Shown here: in pieces, positions 15,141-22,679 of the stretch
Layout: the number at the start of each line of letters is the position of its first letter
Position numbering within the stretch: position 1 is the stretch's first letter
Virus record (IMG/VR): IMGVR_UViG_3300013127_000846
Span: 1-32,366 of that record
DNA: 32,366 nucleotides
Reading direction: 5' to 3' (one strand)
Origin: a virus
Program-made: the position numbers and the translations under genes
Notes under the pieces: model-generated
Database searches by the model: none
Seen by the model: the letters and a program-made list of their open reading frames with translations, nothing else
Told to the model about the DNA's origin: nothing

Positions 15141-15356
15141 TCAATTTTGGATTTTTTCATAGATATCACTATTTGTTGGAAGGGCTAATGTTTTGTGATG
15201 ATATATAATTTTACCGTCATCTGAGAATCCAGTGATTGTTATTGTTTCACCATAAGACACATTGGTTAATAATTTGTTTCTCAATTTTTCAGAAACGATT
15301 TTAATCGTATCACCGACTTTCAATTCTATGTTATTGTGATTGGTGACTCTATCCAT
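15141..15356 (-). CDS. Small protein of unknown function, SH3-like composition
   Basis: A 71-residue protein starting eight bases after the SNF2 gene stop, probably in the same transcript. LKVGDTIKIVSEKL followed by YGETITITGFSDDGKIIYHH suggests a small five-stranded barrel such as an SH3-like or KOW-like fold. There are no catalytic motifs, Cys residues or membrane segments. It could be a nucleic-acid or protein-binding partner of the helicase, judged only by position. I do not recognise the family. Confidence 0.65.
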   Translation of the reverse strand: MDRVTNHNNIELKVGDTIKIVSEKLRNKLLTNVSYGETITITGFSDDGKIIYHHKTLALPTNSDIYEKIQN

Positions 15357-15364
15357 CGATTTAA

Positions 15365-17125
15365 TTAAGGTCTCAATTCATTGATTTTTTTGAGGATTTC
15401 TTCTGCAACATCTCCACCCCCAAGGTTATCTCCCATAACAGTTGCAATTACTTGTTTTTTGTTGTTAAGGATATCATAAATAACCCCTTCGATTGTATTT
15501 TCAAAAATTGGATAATATACTAATACGTTGTTCTTTTGACCAAATCTATATGCTCTATCTTCTGCTTGTGAGTGGTCTGACGGTAAAAATGAAAGGTCAT
15601 TCATTATAACCGCTTCTGCGGCTGTAAGGGTTAGACCAACACCCGCTGCTTTTATGTTACCTACAAAAACTTTTATCTTTTCGTTTTCTTGGAATTGGTC
15701 AACACTAAATTGTCTATCTTGTTTAGTCATAGACCCATCGACCTTGACTGCGGATTTACCAAAATGTTCAACAATTTGATTTAGAGAATCTGTGAAATTA
15801 CAAAATATGATAACCTTCTTATCTTGTTCTAAAATATTCTCAGCAAGTTCAATTGTTTGAGATATTTTTTCATTGGCTATGACTTGTCTAACTTTTGTGA
15901 GTTTAGTAAACTGAACGGTTAGTGATTTCGATTCGTCAGGATTTTTATCATACCAATTATAATATTCACCCATTAATTCTTCATAGTCTTTGGACTTGAG
16001 TCTAAGATATACAGGGGTAATTATTTTATCAGGTAAGTCTAAAACGTCTTCTTTTAATCTTCTCGTTATAGTATTTGAAGTTCTTTCTCTAAGTTCCTCC
16101 AAATTAGAAGAACCCATGACGTTCCAAACTTTTCTTGCACCTACTTTGAATTGGTATCCACTACAATATCTAATAACATAGGCCATCCAATTTTTTGCTA
16201 CGGGAGAATCAACAAGACTTAGTAGATTATAATAGTCTATTGGACGAGAGGTCATTGGAGTACCAGTCAGAAGCCAAAGTCTATCAACTTTTTTAACAAT
16301 ATCGTTGATTAGTTTTGTTCTTTGGGCTTGAGCATTTTTGATATAGTGTGCTTCATCAACGACCACCAAATCAAAATTGGAAGCCAAAATTTGAGAATCA
16401 TCTTTCTTTTTAGAGTCATGGAAATTTTTTAATATGTCGTAGTTTATTATTACAAAATCGTGTTCAGTACTAAAGTGTTTTCCTTCAGCAATATATATTG
16501 TTTTGTCTGAGTAGTTTTCAATCTCTCTTTTCCAATTTATCTTAAGAGTTGCGGGACAAATGATTAGAACTTTTTTTGTACCTGATTCAAGAGCTGCGAT
16601 AATAGTGGATGTGGTTTTACCTAAACCCATATCATCAGCCAAGATGTATTTTTTATTTTCTACAAGTTTTTGTATTGCTTCTTTTTGATGGGCTAGCGGT
16701 GGTCTCTTAGAATACTTGTCGTAATTAATTACAACGTCTTTTACAGTGTTGTCTTTTATAATCGAAGCTTTGGGTAACCAAAAATCATGGAGTTGTTCAG
16801 TTTCCCAAACTCTCCCCCAAATGTGATATGCTTTGTCTTTCTCCGCTAAAAGTTTTTCAACCCAAACTCTCTGTGGTACTTGGGTGTATAATTTGTCGTC
16901 AGCTAATTTTTGTGCAAAATAAGCGTCAAGAATTACCCATTTTTTTGCAACCTTTGGTTGTTTGTCGTGGTTATTTATTATGTACTCTGATTGACTTCTT
17001 GTAGGATAAAATTTTTTATTGATTTGGGACTTACGTTTTAGTTCCAATATGTAGTTGTTAGCACCCTCATAATTTTCAAGAAGTGAAATAGCTTTTGACT
17101 CTAATGATATTTCTGTTGAACTCAT
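15365..17125 (-). CDS. SNF2-family DNA helicase/translocase
   Basis: A 586-residue protein with a complete superfamily 2 motor of the SNF2/SMARCAL1 branch. Motifs are the Q-type LAHQKEAI at 144-151, Walker A DDMGLGKT at 164-171, DEAH at 257-260, LTGTP at 286-290, GVGLTLTAAEAVIM near 495-508 and QAEDRAYRFGQ at 520-530. Residues 1-140 form a variable N-terminal domain ending in a W-rich stretch (HIWGRVWETEQLHDFW). Such ATPases move on double-stranded or branched DNA, and annealing helicases restart forks. In this phage it could replace the recombination and fork-reversal role of T4 UvsW. Its ATG overlaps the SET gene stop, so the two are co-translated. Confidence 0.9.
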   Translation of the reverse strand: MSSTEISLESKAISLLENYEGANNYILELKRKSQINKKFYPTRSQSEYIINNHDKQPKVAKKWVILDAYFAQKLADDKLYTQVPQRVWVEKLLAEKDKAYHIWGRVWETEQLHDFWLPKASIIKDNTVKDVVINYDKYSKRPPLAHQKEAIQKLVENKKYILADDMGLGKTTSTIIAALESGTKKVLIICPATLKINWKREIENYSDKTIYIAEGKHFSTEHDFVIINYDILKNFHDSKKKDDSQILASNFDLVVVDEAHYIKNAQAQRTKLINDIVKKVDRLWLLTGTPMTSRPIDYYNLLSLVDSPVAKNWMAYVIRYCSGYQFKVGARKVWNVMGSSNLEELRERTSNTITRRLKEDVLDLPDKIITPVYLRLKSKDYEELMGEYYNWYDKNPDESKSLTVQFTKLTKVRQVIANEKISQTIELAENILEQDKKVIIFCNFTDSLNQIVEHFGKSAVKVDGSMTKQDRQFSVDQFQENEKIKVFVGNIKAAGVGLTLTAAEAVIMNDLSFLPSDHSQAEDRAYRFGQKNNVLVYYPIFENTIEGVIYDILNNKKQVIATVMGDNLGGGDVAEEILKKINELRP

Positions 17126-17517
17126 TTTACATTAACATGTGTTCTTCCATCCGCCCAATAACTTTCATCACCATAACTGATGAAAATCTCTTCCCCTTTT
17201 TTGATTGGTTTTGTTGAAAAGAAAATAAATGTTTTGTTCTCAACATCGTTTGTCCAACTTGCGTTTGGAGTGTTTGAATGGTTATATAATGAACCGTAAC
17301 CTAAAGCAATTACAAAGTTTTCCCAACTTTCGCTTCTTGGCCATTCGAAAGCGTAATCTATAAGGGTATAGTTTATCTCTCCCCTTTTGGCTGGTAGAAA
17401 TAATATAGGACAAATCTCAATTACTTCGTCTTTATCAATATCTTGTAATGCGAATACCCCAAGACCGTGTATGGGACTTTCTTTGAATTCTACCTTGTGT
17501 TTCTTTTTAGTTTCCAT
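17122..17517 (-). CDS. SET-domain protein lysine methyltransferase
   Basis: A 131-residue protein that is almost only a SET domain. SPIHGLGVFALQDIDKDEVI at 14-33 is the SAM-binding entry, LYNHSNTPNASW at 77-88 carries the N-H-S-x-x-P-N pseudoknot motif, and KKGEEIFISYGDESYW at 106-121 has the E-E/I-x-x-x-Y-G segment with the probable catalytic Y115. A cysteine-rich post-SET zinc site is absent, as in short viral and bacterial SET proteins such as chlorovirus vSET (119 residues). It should methylate lysines of a protein; the target is unknown. Its stop overlaps the SNF2 helicase start (four bases), implying joint expression. Confidence 0.9.
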   Translation of the reverse strand: METKKKHKVEFKESPIHGLGVFALQDIDKDEVIEICPILFLPAKRGEINYTLIDYAFEWPRSESWENFVIALGYGSLYNHSNTPNASWTNDVENKTFIFFSTKPIKKGEEIFISYGDESYWADGRTHVNVK

Positions 17518-17524
17518 TTGGAAT

Positions 17525-17555
17525 AAAATATAATTATTAATTAGGTATTTATCAA
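17525..17555 (-). promoter_or_regulatory. Possible Bacteroidota-type host promoter for the SET-SNF2 unit
   Basis: On the minus strand TTG (17555-17553) is followed after 20 bases by TATATTTT (17532-17525), one base off the Bacteroidota -7 consensus TAnnTTTG with its -33 TTG. This unit lacks the TATTTATA octamer, so host polymerase may express it early. Weak sites like this occur by chance in AT-rich DNA. Confidence 0.3.
17546..17553 (+). promoter_or_regulatory. Promoter-like TATTTATC before the gp14-like gene
   Basis: TATTTATC followed by AATAAGAATAAATC lies 22 bases before ATG 17576. The same extended sequence TATTTATCAATAA occurs before the sheath gene at 19371. Confidence 0.55.
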
Positions 17556-17575
17556 TAAGAATAAATCATTTCAGA

Positions 17576-18091
17576 ATGGCAGAGAAATTAGTTCCAATAA
17601 CAAGGCTTGGTAAATTTTTTGGTGGTGAAGATTATGCCTTAGACATAGGTATGGGTGAAGAATGGTTGATTGGTGATATGAATTTCACAGTAATTTTGTA
17701 TAGAATAGACAGATATAAAACAAAAACTGATGATGTCTATGGGGAGGTTCTTGAAGATGGTATTCAATTTATGGCTCCTGTAGAATTAAAAGGATATGTG
17801 CAAGTTATGGCCCCGAGTAATAAATTCTTAGGAAATTCAAGGGTTGAACAACAAGAACCAGGTAACATGAGATTTAGTATATATCAAAAAACTTTGGAAG
17901 ATTTAGGTGTTGATATTTTCATGGGGGACTATTTTGGTTACTATGAAAGTGAGGATAGAGTTAGATATTATGTTGTAAATGACGATGGTTATGTTAAGTC
18001 AGACAATAAACATACTTACGGTGGTTACAAACCTTTTTATAGAACTATTGTCGCCACTTATGTTAGTGAAAATGAATTCAACGGAATATAA
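17576..18091 (+). CDS. Neck protein, T4 gp14-like
   Basis: A 171-residue protein opening the plus-strand tail operon. DDVYGEVLEDGIQFMAPVELKG at about 51-72 matches the D-x-x-Y-G-E region of cyanophage gp14 proteins. It is followed by a beta-rich C-terminal part with GDYFGYY and RVRYYVV, where gp14 relatives have P-x-x-G-D followed by a strand. T4 gp14 is 256 residues, so this one is shorter. It directly precedes a gp15-like gene with one base between stop and the next ATG, matching the T4 order 14-15. The assignment is supported mostly by gene order and weak pattern similarity. Confidence 0.5.
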   Translation: MAEKLVPITRLGKFFGGEDYALDIGMGEEWLIGDMNFTVILYRIDRYKTKTDDVYGEVLEDGIQFMAPVELKGYVQVMAPSNKFLGNSRVEQQEPGNMRFSIYQKTLEDLGVDIFMGDYFGYYESEDRVRYYVVNDDGYVKSDNKHTYGGYKPFYRTIVATYVSENEFNGI

Positions 18092-18092
18092 T

Positions 18093-19133
18093 ATGCCATT
18101 ACCTAAACAAGTAATACCAACACTTCCATTAGTCCCAAAAAAAACTCTTTCAGAAAGAAGAGAACAACTTTTGGAATTTATCAAAAAAGACGGGACTTAT
18201 TTACCGAAGTCTGTTCTTCATGCGGATTTGGATAGAGGAATGTTGGATTTTGTTAAAGGGGATTTACAAGTTGTAACTGCGGGAAAAATTGTTCCTATGA
18301 TTGATATCATTTTGACTACTCAAAACTGGTCTCAATATGTTGAATCTGCAACTTTCGTTAACTTGGATTATAATGTTGAACCACCATTCGTTACAGTGGT
18401 AAGACAACCTGAAGTAAAGTATGGTACAAACCCGTCTTTACAATATACAATTCCGAATAGAAAACAGTTTTATTATGCGTCCGTTCCAACTTGGAGTGGT
18501 AATGAACAAGGTATGGACATTTATACAATACCACAGCCTGTTCCTGTTGATATAAATTATAGTGTGAAGATTGTGTGTAATAGAATGAGAGAACTTAATC
18601 AATTGAACAAAATTGTTTTACAAAAATTTTCATCAAGACAAGCATATACATTTATTAAAGGACAATATGTTCCAATCATAATGAATAATATTTCTGATGA
18701 GTCTCAAATGGCCTTGGAGGCAAGAAAGTATTATGTACAAAGTTATGATTTTACTATGTTAGGTTACTTAATAGACGAAGAGGAGTTTCAAGTAAAGCCC
18801 GCGATTGCTAGAGTTGCTCAGGTTGTCGAAGTTGATACATCTTTGCTAAGAAAGAGAAGAAAGAAATATCCTGAAAACCCATCAGAGTTTTTATCAAATT
18901 TTTTATACGTTTCAGGAATTACTACCTTATCTGAAATAATTGAATTCACGGCAGATATGACTTGGATTGGTTCTGAAAATATCTCTAACTTTGATGTTTT
19001 TATAAATGGAGATTATTTTGGGTCTAACGTTAACAAAATTCAGATAACCACTAACGATTTATTAACAATTACTGTTACTAAAAATGATAACACACAAGAA
19101 GGTGTTATCAAATTCGATAGTAAACTGGTTTAA
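18093..19133 (+). CDS. Tail sheath terminator/stabiliser, T4 gp15-like
   Basis: The product is 346 residues from ATG 18093, directly after the previous stop; the frame is open upstream to 17979 but that part lies within the gp14-like gene. PVPVDINYSVKIVCNRMRELNQLNKIVLQKF matches the gp15 segment where the protein fixes the end of the sheath, and DESQMALEARKYYVQSYDFTMLGYLIDEEEF follows as in marine gp15 relatives. T4 gp15 has 272 residues. The last 70 or so residues (from about 270) form a separate beta domain beginning YVSGITTLSEIIEFTADMTW. Function would be to cap tail tube and sheath before head joining. Position between gp14-like and sheath genes agrees. Confidence 0.65.
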   Translation: MPLPKQVIPTLPLVPKKTLSERREQLLEFIKKDGTYLPKSVLHADLDRGMLDFVKGDLQVVTAGKIVPMIDIILTTQNWSQYVESATFVNLDYNVEPPFVTVVRQPEVKYGTNPSLQYTIPNRKQFYYASVPTWSGNEQGMDIYTIPQPVPVDINYSVKIVCNRMRELNQLNKIVLQKFSSRQAYTFIKGQYVPIIMNNISDESQMALEARKYYVQSYDFTMLGYLIDEEEFQVKPAIARVAQVVEVDTSLLRKRRKKYPENPSEFLSNFLYVSGITTLSEIIEFTADMTWIGSENISNFDVFINGDYFGSNVNKIQITTNDLLTITVTKNDNTQEGVIKFDSKLV

Positions 19134-19291
19134 TTTTCCCCGTACACATCTTTTTTTTCCTTACACTTTTCTTGAATGAGGTTTTCAAGGAACTTGTATA
19201 TTTTTATACCTCTCTTATCACAGTATTTTTTTAACGTCTCGTGAGCCTCAGGGGATATCTTTATATTCTTTATTTCCTTCTTTGTTTTCAT
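19130..19291 (-). CDS. Small ribbon-helix-helix DNA-binding protein
   Basis: A 53-residue protein encoded convergent to the gp15-like gene, overlapping its end by four bases. The sequence EIKNIKISPEAHETLKKY continues CDKRGIKIYKFLENLI then QEKC. This is the ribbon-helix-helix layout: a beta strand (IKNIKIS), helix A (PEAHETLKKYCDKRG) and helix B (KIYKFLENLIQEKC). The N-terminus is Lys-rich, fitting DNA contact. Proteins of this size bind inverted repeats as dimers and often repress their own gene. Two perfect palindromes lie just upstream. It may regulate the sheath gene, whose promoter element is in the same 120-base gap. The call rests on a clear pattern; the target is inferred. Confidence 0.75.
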   Translation of the reverse strand: MKTKKEIKNIKISPEAHETLKKYCDKRGIKIYKFLENLIQEKCKEKKDVYGEN

Positions 19292-19306
19292 AGGTAGAAA
19301 AAAGGC

Positions 19307-19318
19307 AGAATTAATTCT
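19307..19318. promoter_or_regulatory. 12-bp palindrome, candidate operator
   Basis: AGAATTAATTCT is a perfect palindrome 15 bases upstream of the ribbon-helix-helix gene start. It is suitable as a binding site for a dimeric regulator. Confidence 0.35.
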
Positions 19319-19331
19319 CCCTGTTTACAAA

Positions 19332-19341
19332 TAGATATCTA
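19332..19341. promoter_or_regulatory. 10-bp palindrome, candidate operator
   Basis: TAGATATCTA is a perfect palindrome between the small regulator gene and the sheath promoter element, embedded in A/T-rich flanks. On the minus strand TTGAC stands just before it and could be a -35-like element of the regulator gene. Confidence 0.35.
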
Positions 19342-19370
19342 AAAGTCAAGTTTTTTCATTCAGATATGAA

Positions 19371-19378
19371 TATTTATC
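19371..19378 (+). promoter_or_regulatory. Promoter-like TATTTATC before the tail sheath gene
   Basis: TATTTATC in the extended context TATTTATCAATAA lies 32 bases before ATG 19411, leaving a short A/T-rich leader. Confidence 0.55.
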
Positions 19379-19410
19379 AATAAAATAAATCTGCAAAGAA
19401 CAATTTTATA

Positions 19411-22400
19411 ATGGCAACACAAGTAAATCAAAAAGTATATGTATCACCTGGAGTTTATACCTCCGAGACAGATTTGTCCTTCGTGGCTCAGAGTGTCGGT
19501 GTAACTACATTAGGTTTGGTTGGAGAGACTATTAAAGGTCCTGCATTCGAACCAATTTTCATCACAAACTATGATGAGTTCCAAGCCTATTTTGGCGGGA
19601 CTGAACCAACAAAATTTGTGAACACACAAATCCCAAAGTATGAGGCGGCTTACATTGCCAAGTCCTACTTACAACAATCAAACCAATTATTTGTTACAAG
19701 AATTCTTGGACTGTCTGGTTATGACGCGGGTCCTTCTTGGAGTATCAAAGTTATGGCAAACGTTGACCCAACAACTGTTGGATTCAATCCCGCAACACCT
19801 ACCCCATGGTCGGTGAACTTTACTTTCAATTCATCAGCGAACACAATATCTTTTGGTAGTGCGTTCCCTTATGAAATTCAAAGTAACTTAACAGAACAAT
19901 ATAGAATGTTCGACGGAAGTACTTCCGATATTCAAGCAGATATTATAGGATTCATTAACGATATTATTGCTGATAATACTATTTCAGGAAACACAGGAAA
20001 CATTTATGGTACATTGCCTGAGGGTGATTATTACGCTTATTTAGCTCAGTATCCTAATTTAAACAACGTATACGAAACTAATAGTATGAACGTTGCAGGA
20101 AACGACCTTACTGATTCTGATAACGATGCATGGTATTACGCTAATTTTGATAACTATAGTGGAGATAACTATTCAGGTTATTCAATGAATTATGATGTAA
20201 CAGCAATCGCGTCAGGGGCAAGTTCAACTTACACAGGTACTTTATCTGGTAACGTTTACACTTGGTCAGGTACCGCTTTTACAGATTACAACAACATGGT
20301 TGTTGCAACACTTCGTTCAAGAGGTATTTCTCTTTTTGAAAACAGTGCTTCAAGTAATTCACATGGTCCTATATATGAAGTAAATTCAGGTGGGACTGTT
20401 TCAGGTTTGAGTGCTTTAACTATGGTTTGTAGTGGTCAATACTCAGGTGTTACTAAAAACCCTTATGAGACCTTCTTATTATCAGGTATCACTAAAGATA
20501 GCGACACATTCAGTTTCGAAGTTTCTCTATCTGCGGCTTCATCTAAATTCATTACCAAAGTTTTAGGTTTTGATAATTTTGGTAAATCAAGACAAGAGGT
20601 TCCTATTTTCGTTGAAGAGTCATATCCTTCTTCTTTAGCATACGCTTATAACCAAAGCTACATTCGTGGATTGAATTGTGAGTTGATTGGATTACCAGGA
20701 GCAAGAACTGAAAATACAAGTTCAATTGCATACAACCTTGAAAAATACCAATCCCCAATGACTCCTTTCTTGGTTTCAGAATTGAGAGGTAACAAGGTAT
20801 ATAAGTTATTCAGATTTATATCTATTTCTGACGGTGATGATGCTAACGTTGAAGTTAAGGTTTCAATAGCAAACTTGTCTTTCAATAATATGACGTTTGA
20901 TGTCCTTGTTAGAAATTTCTTTGACTCAGATGCTAACCCAATTGTTATTGAGAAGTTTACGAACTGTAACATGGACCCTAATTCTAACAACTTTGTTGCT
21001 AAAAAGATTGGTTCTTCTAACGGTGAATACGCTTTGATTTCAAAATATATAATGGTTGAAATGTCTGATGAAGCACCAATTGATGCTTTACCATGTGGGT
21101 TCTACGGCTACATCCAAAGAGAATATGGTTCAGTTTTAAACCCTTCACCTGTACCTCAGTTCAAAACAAAATATTATTTCCCTGGTGAAACAATTTATAA
21201 CCCTCCTTTTGGTTCTACTTCAGGTGGTGATAACGCTGTTGAATCTGGAGGAGATATTGTAAGAAGAAGTTATTTAGGTTTCTCAACTGTTATTGGTGTT
21301 GATGAATCTTTGTTAACATATAAGGGAAAACAAAACCCACCAAGTTGGATTATATCACCAGTTCCTGTTGATGGAATAAGTTGGAATTACTTGAGTAAAG
21401 GTTTCCACATGGATTCAGGTGCAACGGTTGTTACGATTGCTAACTCATTTCAAACTAGTGGAACACCAGCGTTCGAATGTGGTGTTGCTGATTTCAGATT
21501 TGACCCTGAAACTCAAGAAAACCCATACTACTTTATTTTCTCAAGAAAGTACACAGTATGTTTCGCGGGTGGGTTCGATGGTTGGGATATCTACAGAGAA
21601 TACAGAACAAATGCTGATAGATTCCAACTTGGAGCTTCTGGTTACTTGGCAGGTGCTGCGGCGTCTACAAGATACCCAACAGCAACAGGTGACGGTCTAT
21701 TCAAGAGAATTGTTGTTGAAAATAACACACAAGACTTTGCGAACACTGACTACTACGCTTACCTTCTTGGTATCCTGTCGTTCAGAAATCCTGAAGCTAC
21801 CAACATTAACGTATTTGCAACTTCATCAATAGATTATGTTAATAACTCTAACTTAGTTGAAGAAGCAATTGATATGATTCAGTTCCAAAGAGCTGATTCA
21901 GTATACATTGCTACAACACCTGACTATCAGATGTTTACACCTGATGGAACTAATTCACTTGATATTATCTACCCACAAGAGGCAGTAGATAATTTGGATA
22001 ACACAGGAATTGATTCTAACTACACATCAACTTACTACCCATGGATTCTTGTAAGAGACACTGTGAACAATACACAAATCTACTTACCACCAACAGGTGA
22101 GGTTTGTAGAAACTTGGCTCTTACAGATAACATATCATTCCCATGGTTCGCATCAGCGGGTTACACAAGAGGTCTTGTTAACTCAATCAAAGCGAGAGTG
22201 AAGTTGACTCAAGAAGATAGAGACACTCTTTATCAAGGTAGAATCAACCCAATTGCAACTTTCGCTGACGTAGGAACTGTAATTTGGGGTAACAAAACTC
22301 TACAGGTTGCAGACACAGCACTTAATAGATTGAATGTAAGAAGATTATTACTTCAAGCTCGTAAGTTGATTTCAGCTGTAGCAGTAAGATTGTTGTTCGA

Positions 22401-22635
22401 ACAAAACGACCAAGTGGTAAGACAACAGTTCTTGGATAGTGTTAACCCAATCCTTGATTCAATCAGAAGAGATAGAGGTCTTTACGATTTCCGTGTGACT
22501 GTTTCTTCTTCTCCTGAAGATTTGGATAGAAACACTTTAACAGGAAAGATTTACTTAAAACCAACGAAGGCGTTAGAATTCATAGATATCGAATTCTTCA
22601 TCACACCAACAGGTGCTTCGTTTGAAAATATCTAA
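19411..22635 (+). CDS. 18: Tail sheath protein, T4 gp18-like
   Basis: A 1074-residue contractile sheath subunit. The N-terminus VYVSPGVYTSETDLSFVAQ and GLVGETIKGPAFEPIFIT is the sheath signature for the inner tube-contacting and handshake region. The C-terminal part, from about residue 880 on, holds the conserved sheath domain: PWFASAGYTRGLVNSI, DRDTLYQGRINPIATF, NVRRLLLQARKLISAV, FRVTVSSSP and GKIYLKPTKALEFIDIEFFIT. T4 gp18 has 659 residues; about 400 extra residues lie in the middle and read as beta-rich, Ser/Gly/Asn-rich surface domains. The sheath contracts to drive the tube through the cell envelope. A strong terminator follows at once. High confidence. Confidence 0.95.
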   Translation: MATQVNQKVYVSPGVYTSETDLSFVAQSVGVTTLGLVGETIKGPAFEPIFITNYDEFQAYFGGTEPTKFVNTQIPKYEAAYIAKSYLQQSNQLFVTRILGLSGYDAGPSWSIKVMANVDPTTVGFNPATPTPWSVNFTFNSSANTISFGSAFPYEIQSNLTEQYRMFDGSTSDIQADIIGFINDIIADNTISGNTGNIYGTLPEGDYYAYLAQYPNLNNVYETNSMNVAGNDLTDSDNDAWYYANFDNYSGDNYSGYSMNYDVTAIASGASSTYTGTLSGNVYTWSGTAFTDYNNMVVATLRSRGISLFENSASSNSHGPIYEVNSGGTVSGLSALTMVCSGQYSGVTKNPYETFLLSGITKDSDTFSFEVSLSAASSKFITKVLGFDNFGKSRQEVPIFVEESYPSSLAYAYNQSYIRGLNCELIGLPGARTENTSSIAYNLEKYQSPMTPFLVSELRGNKVYKLFRFISISDGDDANVEVKVSIANLSFNNMTFDVLVRNFFDSDANPIVIEKFTNCNMDPNSNNFVAKKIGSSNGEYALISKYIMVEMSDEAPIDALPCGFYGYIQREYGSVLNPSPVPQFKTKYYFPGETIYNPPFGSTSGGDNAVESGGDIVRRSYLGFSTVIGVDESLLTYKGKQNPPSWIISPVPVDGISWNYLSKGFHMDSGATVVTIANSFQTSGTPAFECGVADFRFDPETQENPYYFIFSRKYTVCFAGGFDGWDIYREYRTNADRFQLGASGYLAGAAASTRYPTATGDGLFKRIVVENNTQDFANTDYYAYLLGILSFRNPEATNINVFATSSIDYVNNSNLVEEAIDMIQFQRADSVYIATTPDYQMFTPDGTNSLDIIYPQEAVDNLDNTGIDSNYTSTYYPWILVRDTVNNTQIYLPPTGEVCRNLALTDNISFPWFASAGYTRGLVNSIKARVKLTQEDRDTLYQGRINPIATFADVGTVIWGNKTLQVADTALNRLNVRRLLLQARKLISAVAVRLLFEQNDQVVRQQFLDSVNPILDSIRRDRGLYDFRVTVSSSPEDLDRNTLTGKIYLKPTKALEFIDIEFFITPTGASFENI

Positions 22636-22642
22636 TAAAAAC

Positions 22643-22668
22643 GGGGGGACAAAATCCCCCCATTTTTT
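22643..22668 (+). terminator. Rho-independent terminator after the sheath gene
   Basis: GGGGGGA and TCCCCCC form a 7-bp stem around CAAAA (22643-22661), followed by A and six T residues. It is the most G+C-rich element nearby. The next gene begins 12 bases further on without a recognisable promoter. Confidence 0.9.
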
Positions 22669-22679
22669 AGCCTTACAGA

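Noticed and set aside
15141-15356. Small protein as an antitoxin or anti-defence factor
   Set aside because: Only size and position suggest it; there is no adjacent toxin and no recognisable domain, so it is left as unknown.
16973-16980. TATTTATT inside the SNF2 gene as another promoter
   Set aside because: It is a one-base variant within coding sequence, points against the gene and precedes no start, so it is likely chance in AT-rich DNA.
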